A DNA stretch of 64,000 nt, taken from Hermatobates lingyangjiaoensis. Taxonomy: Eukaryota > Arthropoda > Insecta > Hemiptera > Hermatobatidae. A program made the translations under genes and the position numbers. Location: the NCBI GenBank assembly GCA_026182355.1, contig JAPFBL010000225.1:372001-436000 (forward strand), written 5' to 3'. Below are positions 1 through 9,982 of the stretch, in pieces. The notes beneath the pieces are model-generated. The model was not told the origin of the DNA. It made no database searches and saw only the letters and a program-made list of their open reading frames with translations. How positions within the stretch are numbered: the first letter of the stretch is position 1; every line of letters begins with the position of its first letter.

Positions 1-30
1 AATTTTCGGTTTGAACCGTCTTCAGGAGAG
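1..30 (-). ncRNA. Hammerhead-like ribozyme motif, cut by window edge
   Basis: Read on the minus strand there is CUGAAGA (19-25), one C, a GGUU/AACC stem with CA loop (8-17), then GAAA (4-7) followed by AAUU. This is the hammerhead core order. Stem I cannot be judged because the window begins here. It sits just upstream of a (TA)n tract, as do several related motifs in this window. Confidence 0.45.
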
Positions 31-151
31 ATAAGAGAGGGAAACCAAGCGCACTGGATCAGAGACTGTGTGTTCTTCTGATTTCTCTATGTTTCTTTGT
101 TTATATTGAACTATATTTGTCCGTTTTGGATCGTATTTACAACGAAAAAAA

Positions 152-154
<3 letters not shown>

Positions 155-185
<31 letters not shown>
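155..185. repeat. (TA)n microsatellite
   Basis: An uninterrupted TA dinucleotide run of about 31 bases lies 70 bases upstream of the first acceptor. Similar runs border most hammerhead-bearing repeats in this window. Confidence 0.9.
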
Positions 186-188
<3 letters not shown>

Positions 189-255
189 GAATAATTGTAA
201 TGATTATATGTGTTGGACTGTTATTAACTTTTAATTCTAACAACTCTGTTTGCAG

Positions 256-455
256 GGAGGCTGAGGAAGTTCTTTTGTGACGAATGCGGTCGTTCCTATA
301 AGTGGAAGTTTCACCTAAATGCCCACAAGAAGTACGAGTGTAACAAGGAGCCGCAGTTCTTTTGCCCTGCCTGCCCATACAAGTGCAAACAGAAATCTTC
401 TCTGCGCACCCATGTGGGCCTCCAACACAATGTCAACCTCCTTCAGATATTGTAA
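256..455 (+). CDS. lola: lola-type zinc-finger terminal exon 1
   Basis: Alternative 3'-terminal coding exon of a BTB/zinc-finger transcription factor; it would supply the DNA-binding end of one nuclear isoform. The acceptor TTTGCAG ends at 255, GG completes a split codon, and 65 codons run to TAA at 453-455. Finger 1 is C2HC with recognition stretch KWKFHLNAH. The linker is NKEPQFF. Finger 2 is C2H2 with KQKSSLRTH and ends GLQH, and it has Cys where most siblings have Ala (CPYKCK). The nearest downstream AATAAA (969-974) is inside a SINE, so its natural 3' end is unclear. The family call rests on the finger signature and shared splice phase; the BTB part is not in view. Confidence 0.88.
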
Positions 456-940
456 CGATCCATTCAGACGGCTTCCTAACTGAAAGAGACAATTCGCGCA
501 CCTTATCAAGATATGATATCGTTTGAAGACTATTCTGCCAACTTGATTTCGTATATTCGATTGTGTGTAATTGTTGCCGATATTTCACTAGCAAAAGGTT
601 ACTACTCTGTTTCTCAAGTTATTATGTATATTGAAATAGTACAAACCAGTCGTATTGAAGTATTGTATTGTTGTGTCATAGTTGTAAATTTATAAGCAAC
701 AATTCACGTAATAACAACGTAATGAAATAGTTTATCATTCTATATATATGCATGAATTGATTGACCAATGCAATTGGTCTTTCTTGGTCAACACAATCAT
801 ACTAACTTATCAGTGAGAGGTCTTCTTCCTAGAATCTTTACAAAACTTTGGTAAGCATTAGATGACATAATAATTGCTCTGCGATGGAGCTTAATTCATA
901 TAACCTCCTCTTGTAAAGTACTGAGCAATATATAAAGTAG
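456..940. other. Spacer after exon 1
   Basis: AT-rich sequence with no recognisable coding, RNA or repeat feature. The short open frame at 513-695 has no acceptor and no cysteine pairs. Confidence 0.6.
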
Positions 941-1401
941 GGGACCAGGTTTATTCATGCGGTAGGTGAATAAATCTGAGCATGTCGTCCCTCGGAGAAG
1001 GACGTTAAACCGTCGGTCCCGAGCCTGTACGATGTCAGGTACTCGTTAAAGATCCCTACTCTAAATACACTTGAGTTAGGCAAAATTTAGGACTCCCACT
1101 ATAAAATCAATCTTCATTGTGTGGTATCACAAAGGGCTAATGCTCGGCCTACATGACCAACGACCAACGAATATATCCGCGCACTATAGTGCACGTCGTA
1201 ACTAGCAGTTCCAGACCAGAGGCCTTCTACTGCTTGCTTACTGTGCTACTATAACTTGGAATGTCAGTAATTCTTGTCAGATGTAAGTTCGTCTGTACAG
1301 TAAAGATGTCGTATTCGCGGTCATGTGGTCTTGTTGAGGTCATGGTTTTCAAAGTTGGCCTACATGTGTTTCGTTGTGGGACTACCACTGCAACCTAACC
1401 T
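941..1401 (+). mobile_element. tRNA-type SINE copy A, internally deleted and interrupted
   Basis: It starts GGGACCAGG like the full copy at 16402 but jumps directly to the TTTATTCA part, so the tRNA promoter boxes are missing. It then matches the body (CCCTCGGAGAAGGACG and on). It is split by a 201-base insert at 1156-1356 flanked by the 10-base duplication GGCCTACATG (1146-1155 and 1357-1366). The SINE tail resumes after the second duplication and ends CAACCTAACCT. Confidence 0.8.
1156..1356. mobile_element. Unclassified insertion inside SINE copy A
   Basis: A 201-base segment interrupts the SINE and is flanked by a perfect 10-base direct repeat. It has no evident terminal inverted repeats. 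Its start (CCAACGACCAACGA, then a GTGCACGT palindrome and GCAGTTCCA) resembles a stretch near 46618-46675, which suggests a second short repeat family. Confidence 0.55.
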
Positions 1402-2681
1402 CGTATATAAAGTACTGTTGGTGATTTTAGTTAAATAATTTGAATGAAAGTGGCGTCCCGTCTTCTATAAAGATTTCTATCCGCAAATTTGAGTTCTTTC
1501 CTAATATTTTTTTTCAGTGATTATATGATATTTGGAAAATTATGTAGCAGGAATAGAATGTGACGTGCATACTTGTTGAGTTCATTCACTTCTTGTTTCC
1601 TACTATTTCTAAGTTAACATTAAAAGTCATAGATATTGCCTTCGCGGTTTTTTGAAATTTCGAAATGTAATAAATCGTGTGAAATAGGAAGAAACCGTTT
1701 AATTGAAGTTATTTGATTATAATATCATCTTCGCTGATACAAAATAATGATTGTTCAGTGTGATAATATGGTTTCTCAGTTGTGTGGCTCTTGTGTTGCC
1801 AAGTTAAAGATTAGAACACAATTCCTTAGCGGTTCTCGCAGTGTGAATAGGTCCTTTTGACTTTTGTCACCTACACACCTATTAGAAATTCCCTGTTCTC
1901 ACATTAGATTAAACACTTTTATCTACATTTAAGTAATTTGTATTTTTTTTACATTAGAATGCTGTTTGTTTAAATAAATATTGTACATATTTTGATCATA
2001 TTTTTAGTTTCCCCTTCTCTCCCTTCCCTTCTATTTATAAATTATTGCCAACTCCAACATACTATAAATGCAGATAATTTTTTTTAATTAGGCCTTAAAG
2101 ATAATTATCGTATTATTAATATTCAAAGTGAAAATCTGGATTACCGAAACTAAGAATTTTTAATGGTATTTTAACATAACTTGCTGTTGAATCCGGCTGT
2201 GCTCGGAGAGATTATCTTATAACTGGCAATTATAAATCAATTATATTAATTAATTATAAAGGCAATTATAAATCGTCTTACAGACTGAATGTTTTCATGA
2301 TGGGTGTCGATAAAAATACCTAGATGTTTCAGTGTTGCCATACGATTGAAGCCCTTTTGGAGAATAACAAGACAGAGAAAAACACAAATATGTGGTTCTT
2401 TAAAAGAAATTCTTCATAGTTGTTAACGTAAATAAACTTCCGTTGACTGGCCGGTAAGTGGCAAGATTCAAAAGAGACAGTAGATAAATAGAGACGTTAA
2501 CATTTTAACCACATAACGCGTTTGCAGTACTGTTGCGTTTTTAAGATGTAACAATTAGTAAGTGTGGAATGCATAGCAAGTTGACGAGCAGACATAAAGA
2601 GAATTTGTTATGTATAGACTTATTTTTTATGTATTTCTTTTAAACTGCTTTTTGTTGGAATAACAATAGTCTTGTTTTCAG
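1402..2681. other. Spacer before exon 2
   Basis: AT-rich, with T- and A-tracts and the acceptor region of exon 2 at the end. No gene or element is recognised. Confidence 0.6.
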
Positions 2682-2899
2682 GTGAGAGATATGAAAGCTC
2701 TCGACACTTCTGCGGCGTCTGCGGGAGAAGCTACCTCCACAAGAGCACCTTGACCAGACACCAAACATACGAATGTGGCAAGGAGCCGCAGTTCACATGC
2801 CCTCACTGTCCCCACAAAGCCAAACAGAAGAGCAAGCTTAAAATCCACATCTTTATGAAGCACGGCTTTTCGTCTCTGCAACCTCAACATAACAATTGA
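2682..2899 (+). CDS. lola: lola-type zinc-finger terminal exon 2
   Basis: Acceptor CTTGTTTTCAG ends at 2681; GT completes the split codon, followed by Glu-Arg-Tyr and 71 codons in all. Finger 1 is C2HC with LHKSTLTRH; its fourth ligand follows QTYE. The linker is GKEPQFT. Finger 2 reads CPHCPHKAKQK with SKLKIH and closes IFMKH; the usual Tyr after CPHCP is His. The 12-residue tail is Gln/Asn rich. Only 105 bases separate its stop from the next exon, with no AATAAA or ATTAAA between, so this exon may share the poly(A) site after exon 3. Confidence 0.88.
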
Positions 2900-3004
2900 T
2901 TATTTATTGTATTATATATCCTATTATATTTGAGTATTTCTATTACATTCAAGTTTGATGATAATTAGTAATTGAAGTTCTAACGCGAGAAGGACTGTCA
3001 GCAG

Positions 3005-3192
3005 GTTTGGGAGGACGTCACTTCTGTGACGTTTGCGGAAGAAGCTATGGACACCGAAACAGCCTGAATACCCACAGAAGATACGAGTGTGGCAAGAGTC
3101 CGCAGTTTGCCTGTCCTCACTGTCCGTATAAAGCCAAAAAGAAGTGTAACCTGAAAACTCATGTCATCCTAAAGCATCATCTTTCCTCTTAG
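3005..3192 (+). CDS. lola: lola-type zinc-finger terminal exon 3
   Basis: Acceptor CTGTCAGCAG ends at 3004, with a weak pyrimidine tract compared with the other exons. GT then TTG-GGA-GGA opens 61 codons. Finger 1: CDVCGRSY, GHRNSLNTH, RRYEC. Linker GKSPQFA, with Ser for the usual Glu. Finger 2: CPHCPYKAK, KKCNLKTH, VILKH. The tail is three residues. AATAAA at 3348-3353 is a plausible cleavage signal. Finger 1 groups it with exons 4-8, which share Gly after the SY. Confidence 0.88.
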
Positions 3193-4394
3193 TATTTGCT
3201 GTAAATATGCTGTCTTAAATTGGTTTGGGATTATTTTAGACTAAGTAAGTTTAATATTATGTTTACTGGAATTATATTTTATGTAGTAGACGTTTTATTT
3301 ATTACCTCTCTCTTATAACTCTAGTTGTACACATTGTTTAAACTTGTAATAAATATATACATGAAAGTTTTCGTTTTTTTTTTTTAATCACAAATCACTA
3401 ATTCAGTTTTAAGTCTCCACTTTACATTTTCAGTTCAGATGGTTGATTCTATTCTTCCTTGGATTGAAGAGAGCTGGCAAGATCTGACGTTTTTTACGCC
3501 ACTTATCAAAATCTTTGCTTTGTTTTATCGCAGTCGAAATTTGCCCTCTAACATCAACCATTTTACAGCACTAGTATATTATCATAATTTGCCCAGTCAT
3601 TACTATCATCAGAGTATGGTGACATAACTTTATTAGTCCTAAGAAGTAATGAGCTATATAAACATAAGTTGTTCTTTAATTAATTGAATCTTGATCTAGG
3701 CATTGTTAGAATAGGATTGTAGACCAGTTGGTCTGGTGTAGAGTGCATGTTTGTAACGTGAAGATTGACCACAAGAAAAGGGTACAAATTAAATAAAACT
3801 ATAGGTTTACTGTGACATAGACGATGTAATTCAAATAAACACATTAACCCGACAAGGTCTGTCGCAGACTGACCAGTTTGAGTAGTGGGGCATATACCCC
3901 CACTCTAAAGCCACTGTTATGAAGGAACAGATACAAGTACTAAAACTCAACAGTGTATATGTGGACAAGGGGGTCTTCTTCCATGCCAAAGTCAGTACTT
4001 AAGCCAAATATCAAGATAATTTACATTTATCTAGCAGACGTTGACTTTTCTTGTTGGTGACTAGAAAAACCGTGAAGTGAAGAACCGTTTAGTCATTTGC
4101 AGTGTAATATTTTAGATCCATATGCTATTAATTTTGCCCTAATTCTTGCTCCCTCAGATAGGCGTGCCGGTCTATAAATCTCTGGTCTGAAGTGACAAAG
4201 CTACCTTTCGCAAGGCCTGTCAAAACGAAGTACTAGTTAGCTGACAAGTCCTAAGAATTGGAAACAAACTGCGCATGAAGCAGTCAGATCATCATGTGTT
4301 AATAGGCCTAAAGCATATTAATATTGATTGTTCGTATAGTTAGCATTAAATAGATGTTTAACTTTCAATAAATAACTGATGGACATGTTGGCAG
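3193..4394. other. Spacer between exons 3 and 4
   Basis: Holds the exon 3 poly(A) signal (3348-3353), a T-tract near 3371-3386 and otherwise unrecognised AT-rich sequence. The open frame at 3439-3627 follows a CAG but has no zinc-finger residues and I do not call it. Confidence 0.6.
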
Positions 4395-4582
4395 GTTCAG
4401 GAGTGCGCTACATTTGTGATGTTTGCCTAAGAAGCTATGGGCGTCATACACATCTGCGAGCTCACCAGAAATACGAGTGTGGCAAAGAGCCTCAATTCGC
4501 CTGTCCCTATTGTCTATACAGGGCAAAGCAAAAGTCCAATTTGAAAACACACATTATTTTGAAACATAAAAATAGTTTATAG
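4395..4582 (+). CDS. lola: lola-type zinc-finger terminal exon 4
   Basis: Acceptor TGTTGGCAG ends at 4394, the same TTGGCAG form as exons 5, 6, 8 and 9, pointing to tandem duplication that carried the acceptor along. 61 codons. Finger 1 begins CDVCLRSY, where Leu replaces the near-constant Gly; helix GRHTHLRAH; QKYEC. Linker GKEPQFA. Finger 2: CPYCLYRAKQK, SNLKTH, IILKH, again Leu where Pro is usual. The tail is four residues. AATAAA at 4598-4603 is only 16 bases past the stop, with another at 4641-4646. Confidence 0.88.
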
Positions 4583-4826
4583 TAAAAGTCACTGTAAAAT
4601 AAAAAAAAATACATTATTGATAAATTGTTGTGATATTATTAATAAACTTACTTCAAAAATTGTTTTTTTTTTCTTTAATAATTAAAGATATTTTCAAGTT
4701 TTAGTGTAGTTCGATACAGTTTATAACAATATTTATCTATCATATACTGTTTCATTAGAAATTGAAATATGATTTCAAATTGAGAACCCTTTATATCTTT
4801 GAAATTGATTTGGAATTTGTTGGCAG

Positions 4827-5029
4827 GTGCAGGAACCCGGTATGTTTGTGATGATTGCGGAAGAAGTTACGGCTACATGTGCACTCTCAGGAATCACAAG
4901 AAATTCGAATGTGGGAAGGATCCGCAGTTTGGTTGTCCTCATTGTCCTTATAGGGCGAAACGTAAAGGAAATCTCAAGACTCATCTTATCTTGAAGCATA
5001 AAAATACCTTGAAATTTACTAGTACTTAA
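4827..5029 (+). CDS. lola: lola-type zinc-finger terminal exon 5
   Basis: Acceptor TTGGCAG ends at 4826; GT then GCA-GGA-ACC, 66 codons. Finger 1: CDDCGRSY, GYMCTLRNH, KKFEC, with Phe instead of Tyr before the last Glu-Cys. Linker GKDPQFG. Finger 2: CPHCPYRAKRK, GNLKTH, LILKH. The tail of nine residues is Lys/Thr rich. No AATAAA is seen until 6035, so its 3' end is uncertain. The upstream open sequence that could start at an ATG near 4799 is intronic. Confidence 0.88.
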
Positions 5030-5324
5030 GTAGTTCCAGCATTTTTTGCTGGAGCAATGGTGTCACATAGGCTCGTGTGAGTTCATGTACTCGATGCAAG
5101 CGGGCAGCAAATGCAGAGTACGTCCTTCTATCTGACCTGTTTTAGTCCCTTCAGTCGGGCTCTCGTCTGTCTAATTAGCTATTATGGCATTGTATTTTCC
5201 TATTAAGTACCAATTATCGTAATACGTGTTACGTACCCAGCCTTTAATGCGTTTTGAGTAGGCGTGCCACATCAATTATCATTTTAATTATATATTCTCC
5301 AACACTCAAAACCTTAGTTTAATA

Positions 5325-5830
5325 CAGTGGATTCCGCTTAATTGGGGCACCGCTTAATTGGGACACCACTTATTTGGGACAAATCTCAAAGAACGGAAAC
5401 CAAACTATGAACTACAATTGTAAATTTGTATGTTTAATTGGGACAGAAAATTTAAGATTTTAGTACAGTAGAATCCTGATTAACCGAGTATGTTTTAACT
5501 GAGTTCCGGTTTAACCGAGCCAGTGCAGCGGAAAAACAAACACCACCCCCTTCTAAATCACGGGAAAGCCAGAAAGGCGGCTTCTTTCTGAACCCGATAC
5601 CCGTGTTTTAAAAATCCGCAGCTGCCTCATGTTCACATTTGCTATCTTTTCCATCCGAGCCAGTGCAGCGGAAAAACAACCCCCCCCCCCCCTTTGCAAT
5701 GCTTAATGGCATTGTTCCTAAAACCAATCAAATGAATTTCCAAAAAAAAAAAATGAAATTCGTTTAATTGGGACAGCCGCTTAATTGGGACAAAACACCT
5801 CGATCCCATGTGTCCCAAACATGGACTGTA
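5325..5830. mobile_element. Nested DNA-transposon remnants with TTAATTGGGAC repeats
   Basis: Starts TACAGTGGATTCCGC and carries several CTTAATTGGGAC copies at both ends (5336-5385, 5761-5792), finishing near ...GGACTGTA. Within it, from about 5464, is a second terminus-like sequence (ACAGTAGAATCC, ATTAACCGAG) typical of pogo/Tigger-type ends. CAGTGCAGCGGAAAAACA occurs twice (5520, 5661), the second followed by a C-tract. No transposase frame remains. The class assignment is tentative. Confidence 0.5.
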
Positions 5831-6177
5831 TATGAATATGACGTCATAATTGCTAATAAACTAATGAGTCATTGGACTAACGTATGTCAGACAGACATAA
5901 GTATATACTGTCTACTAATGAATTGTACATCAACTAACGAGAGCCTATGTGGTAGTGGCGAGATACTAGTGCTCCTAGCGGAGATGGTAGAACTGGTCTA
6001 GTATAGTTAGTGTTTAACTACACTGACTCATGCCAATAAAATATTGTATTTAATAATAAATTTAGATATTTCAATCAGTAGTTTTATTTTCCAAAACACC
6101 TTTATAAATTTAGTAATTTAATATTTGATAAATTAGTGAAAAACAATTAAACAAAGTAATATTAGAATTGTTGGCAG
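5831..6177. other. Spacer before exon 6
   Basis: AT-rich; contains AATAAA at 6035-6040, the first after exon 5. The open frame at 5768-6001 starts inside the repeat and is not supported. Confidence 0.5.
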
Positions 6178-6365
6178 GTTTGAGGAGACGGTTCTTTTGT
6201 GATGTTTGCGGAAGAAGCTACGGTCGGAAGGACAACCTGAATGCTCACAAGAAGTACGAGTGCGGCAAAGAACCTCAGTTTTGTTGTCCTCTCTGTCCTT
6301 ATAAGGCCAAGCTGAAGCGGAACCTAAAAGCTCATGTTATCATCAAGCACAATATTAGTTTCTAA
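6178..6365 (+). CDS. lola: lola-type zinc-finger terminal exon 6
   Basis: Acceptor GTTGGCAG ends at 6177; GT then TTG-AGG-AGA, 61 codons. Finger 1: CDVCGRSY, GRKDNLNAH, KKYEC. Linker GKEPQFC. Finger 2: CPLCPYKAKLK, RNLKAH, VIIKH. The finger 1 helix differs from exon 8 only by Lys/Arg, and exons 7 and 8 share the KLK of finger 2, so 6, 7 and 8 are close tandem paralogues likely to prefer similar DNA. The tail is four residues. No poly(A) signal is obvious before exon 7. Confidence 0.9.
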
Positions 6366-6522
6366 AATCATAAACTCATACTTGTGTGTGCCTTAATATT
6401 TCCTTATGGACATCAGTTTTAATTACACTCAGAAAAAAAACCAACAGTAATTTTATTAGTAATTTATCAAAGACAGAATGAGGGAAAATTTTTTATTGAA
6501 ATAACATCGCAATTTTTAACAG

Positions 6523-6710
6523 GTTGCAGAGCACGCTTCATTTGTGATGTGTGCGGAAGAAGCTACGGCCGCAAGGAGACTCTCACAACACACAAGAAAT
6601 ACGAATGTGGAAAGGATCCTCAGTTCTACTGCCCTTATTGTCCTTATAGGGCAAAACTGAAGGGCAACCTCAAGAGTCATGTCATCTTGAAGCATAAAGC
6701 AACTTTATAA
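6523..6710 (+). CDS. lola: lola-type zinc-finger terminal exon 7
   Basis: Acceptor TTTTTAACAG ends at 6522, 157 bases after the stop of exon 6. GT then TGC-AGA-GCA; 61 codons with no in-frame ATG near the start, so simple ATG-based gene finders would miss it. Finger 1: CDVCGRSY, GRKETLTTH, KKYEC. Linker GKDPQFY. Finger 2: CPYCPYRAKLK, GNLKSH, VILKH. The four-residue tail ends Ala-Thr-Leu. Confidence 0.88.
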
Positions 6711-6856
6711 TTATTTATATTAGACAATAATATTTCTATTCTCTATGGTTATAGAGTTCGACTGTAATAATATGATACATAAATGTCATATTATAGACAA
6801 ACAATTTAATTCTTTTAGGAATAGCATATTAAATGTAACACCAGCATTGTTGGCAG

Positions 6857-7044
6857 GTTCAAGAACACGGTACTTTTGCGATGTTTGCGGAAGAAGCTAC
6901 GGTCGCAGGGACAACCTGAATGCTCACAAGAAATACGAGTGTGGAAAGGATCCACAGTTTGTTTGCCCTCTCTGCCCTTATAGGGCCAAACTGAAGGGCA
7001 ACCTGAAGTCTCACGTCATCCTGAAGCACAGAGTTACTTTGTAA
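6857..7044 (+). CDS. lola: lola-type zinc-finger terminal exon 8
   Basis: Acceptor TTGTTGGCAG ends at 6856; GT then TCA-AGA-ACA, 61 codons. Finger 1: CDVCGRSY, GRRDNLNAH, KKYEC. Linker GKDPQFV. Finger 2: CPLCPYRAKLK, GNLKSH, VILKH. Finger 1 is almost that of exon 6 and finger 2 almost that of exon 7. This mosaic could come from gene conversion or from unequal crossover among neighbours. AATAAA at 7118-7123 is a plausible signal. Confidence 0.9.
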
Positions 7045-7164
7045 CATCACTTGATGTTATTACTTTCATTTCATTGACCCTACAAACTTTTTCTTATTAT
7101 ATTGAGGAACCTTGGGAAATAAAAATTACTTGTTTCTATGGATAAAACATGAAAACCCTTTTAG

Positions 7165-7209
7165 TTTAAAGTAACATCAACCTTTTTGGCAGGTTTAAGA
7201 ATACTATAG
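7165..7209 (+). pseudogene. Relic of a lost zinc-finger exon (acceptor only)
   Basis: The stretch AAGTAACATCAACC, then TTTTTGGCAGG, closely resembles the acceptor region of exon 9 (AAGTAACATCAGAC, TTGTTGGCAGG at 7477-7500). After the AG at 7191-7192, in the array phase, it reads only GT-TTA-AGA-ATA-CTA and a TAG at 7207. No finger follows. It is best read as a duplicated exon that has decayed or been deleted. Confidence 0.6.
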
Positions 7210-7499
7210 TTGGTTATATAAAATATTTGATTCTGTGTATGAGGACATGTCTGCTTGACTGTGAACATAGAAGAATTCCAATATCCTGTCCCTGTGAACT
7301 TTGTGGCTCCACCAGGTCTCATCGCCAAACACAGGAATAGTTTGTAAGGCTCCCTTCAATCACAGACAACCAGTCATGTGTCCATACGCCATCATGCTTC
7401 AAAACTATGCTTGTTCAATAACAACTCTTATAAAACTCTTATAAATTTAGTTTATCGCTGCAAAGATGAGAATAAAAGTAACATCAGACTTGTTGGCAG

Positions 7500-7702
7500 G
7501 TGAGAGTACGCGCCACTTTTGTGATGGCTGCGGAAGGAGCTATAGACGTCCCTACCACCTTACTGCTCACAAGAAGTACGAGTGCGGCAAGGAGCCACAG
7601 TTCCTCTGTCCTCATTGCCCCTATAGGGCTAAACTCAAGGGAAACCTCAAGTCTCACATCATTTTGAAACATTTTCGACTTAGCTCTGAAGGACAATCTT
7701 AA
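7500..7702 (+). CDS. lola: lola-type zinc-finger terminal exon 9
   Basis: Acceptor TTGTTGGCAG ends at 7499; GT-GAG-AGT opens 66 codons. Finger 1: CDGCGRSY, RRPYHLTAH, KKYEC. Linker GKEPQFL. Finger 2: CPHCPYRAKLK, GNLKSH, IILKH. The tail of nine residues is polar (SSEGQS). The finger 1 helix with YHLTAH is shared only with exon 10, so these two are a tandem pair. A 25-base A-tract (7739-7763) begins 36 bases past the stop. Confidence 0.9.
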
Positions 7703-7738
7703 TTCCTGGTTCATCATCTTTCTTCGAACAATCAATTT

Positions 7739-7763
7739 AAAAAAAAAAAAAAAAAAAAAAAAA
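7739..7763. repeat. Poly(A) tract
   Basis: Twenty-five consecutive A residues lie between exons 9 and 10. No SINE body or target duplication is recognisable next to it, so I do not call it a retroposon tail. Confidence 0.85.
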
Positions 7764-7830
7764 CTGTATAGACGTTTAATGTCCTTAGAGATATTACACC
7801 GAAATGAAATAACATCAGACTTTTTAACAG

Positions 7831-8045
7831 GTGCAAGAATGCGCCACGTTTGTGATGTTTGCGGAAGAAGCTACAGGCGTCTCTATCATCTCACAGCTCA
7901 CAAGAAGTACGAGTGTGGCAAGGAACCTCAATTCTCCTGCCCTTCCTGTCCTTATAGGGCCAAACAGAAGGGAAACCTCAAGTCCCATATTATATTGAAA
8001 CATGGACTAACTCCGGATACTTGTACCACCGAATTTGATTTTTAG
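7831..8045 (+). CDS. lola: lola-type zinc-finger terminal exon 10
   Basis: Acceptor TTTTTAACAG ends at 7830; GT-GCA-AGA-ATG opens 70 codons. Finger 1: CDVCGRSY, RRLYHLTAH, KKYEC. Linker GKEPQFS. Finger 2: CPSCPYRAKQK, GNLKSH, IILKH. The C-terminal tail is long for this group, 13 residues after the last His with Asp, Cys and Thr-Thr. Upstream GAAATAACATCAGAC matches exon 9, confirming pairwise duplication including intron sequence. No AATAAA is seen in the next 300 bases. Confidence 0.9.
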
Positions 8046-9610
8046 CAAATCCACTTTTTTCTATCCATTCACACATATCCTTATAAAAACAAATATCATA
8101 CAAGCAATGAAAACATATTAATGATTTTTTTTGTTTTAAATTTATCTTTAGAGTTTGTAATGACGATGGGGTGATAAGACTATATCATATAATTAAGAGT
8201 TGCAAGAAAGACAAGGTTCGCTTGTTGATTTCGGTTGCCTTAAATTGGATTTAAACGAAGTATATAAACTGTTAATTGTAAAAATATTTTTGACTTGAAA
8301 CATTGACTTGAATTCCATTATCTCAACCTAATAGAAAGTTAGTTGTCAGAACTGAACTACCTTGGCCAAAAATATCTTCACTCCCTTTCGTCTTCCTTTT
8401 GGTGCATTCTCTGGATCAAAGTTTCCCTGCAGATTTCTACTCATGAAAATTTTATTTTATTCATCAACTTTTTTTAAGTTACATAGTTTCAATTTAACCT
8501 AATTTCATCATACTTTTCACTTAAACGTAAAACAATATTATTAAATTAGAATATTCTTTGCCTACAGGACATTCTCATCATAATACTCTGTCTTAGAAAG
8601 AATATTTTGTTAGCTTATAAGGGCTGTATGAGATGTTCCTACTTTTGGACAAGAATTACCCGGCTAAGTGCACATAGTAGTGAATGCTTTAGAATAATAA
8701 TACTCTGTAACAGGTTGTAATGGAGTCATGTTGACATATATACGCTTTCAACTGTCCGTATCACAATTGTTTATTCTTGTAATAACCATATAGTAATAAT
8801 TTCTCAGGAATATAAATTATTTTAAATGTTCTCATAATTTTCTTTATTTAAAAATGAATTATTCAAAAAAAAAAATATATTGAAATGTTTAAATTTAGTT
8901 GCAACCTATTTAATTGACTAATGTTTCTTAATAGTTTTGATCACTATTTCATATGCATATGTATAAAAATGTTTTCCAACAACTTTATTTTTGTTCAACT
9001 TTTATTATGAAGCATTTTTAATGTTGGTAATGTCTGGTAACCAGGTGCCATGTATGATAATAAAATAAACCATTTTATTACAGTCACAAGTTTCGACACT
9101 TTCTTCTTCTTACAGGATTTACGAGGCATTATCATAATTCTTATAATATGACTAAGACCAACTGTCCTACTAACTGTAATAAGTTTATTATTTTTTAAAA
9201 CTAAGACGCTTCAATTTACTTTTTTTTTTATTATTATTATTAATAATACTTAATAAAAACATTTAATTCATTGCAGTTTTTTATTGATCCTTTAATGTCT
9301 TTTAGATTTGTTTAGTAATTAAAGAGATCTTGTAGATGTAAATTGTAATTAGACCATAAGGAAAAACAAATGCTTATAATGTAATGTATGTTGGAAAAAG
9401 TAATTTATTTTAATAAAATATTTGTTTTTTATTTATCTCTTTCTCCCCTTTCTTTCTAAAAGGACTTCGAAGTACAGTGCATGGGTATTTTTCTAAATTT
9501 TACAGTGAACGACTTTTGAACAGATTGTTTTGAGAATTAGTTTCAAAAACAATTAATATAATTCAAAAACTATACCATTTTCTCCCAAATTAATGCATTA
9601 TGTATTAACC
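8046..9610. other. Spacer after exon 10
   Basis: AT-rich, no zinc-finger exon in any frame. It contains A- and T-tracts near 8865 and 9220 and AATAAA strings near 9060 and 9414, but no coding frame that would need them. Confidence 0.55.
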
Positions 9611-9982
9611 CATGATTAATTAATATTATTATTTGAGAGTGACTATAGCACTGAGTCTTAAAAAAAAAACTATTGTACTTTCATGATTAATTAATATTAT
9701 TATTTGAGAGTGACGATAGCACTGAGTATTAAAAAAAAACTATCGTACTTCCATGATTAATTAATATTATTATTTGAGAGTGACTATAGCACTGAGTCTT
9801 AAAAAAAAAAAACTATTGTACTTTCATGATTAATTAATATTATTATTTGAGAGTGACTATAGCACTGAGTCTTAAAAAAAAAAACTATTGTACTTTCATG
9901 ATTAATTAATATTATTATTTGAGAGTAACTATAGCACTGAGTCTTAAAAAAAAACTATTGTACTTTCATGATTAATTAATAT
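9611..9982. repeat. Minisatellite, about 72-base unit, five copies plus a partial
   Basis: Each unit has CATGATTAATTAATATTATT, then ATTTGAGAGTGACTATAGCACTGAG, an A-tract of variable length (8-12) and CTATTGTACTTT. Copies differ mainly in A-tract length and a few substitutions, so the array is recent. It has no coding potential. Confidence 0.9.

Noticed and set aside
22..378. Minus-strand open frame and similar minus-strand frames opposite the finger exons
   Set aside because: They are antisense shadows of the finger exons; they lack their own motifs or splice context.
3439..3627. Open frame after a CAG between exons 3 and 4
   Set aside because: The acceptor context is weak, there are no cysteine pairs, and it has no similar copy elsewhere.
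9611..9982. CRISPR-like array because of regularly spaced repeats
   Set aside because: Units are contiguous with no unique spacers, in a eukaryotic intron; it is a minisatellite. The same holds for 15789-16244 and 50420-50703.
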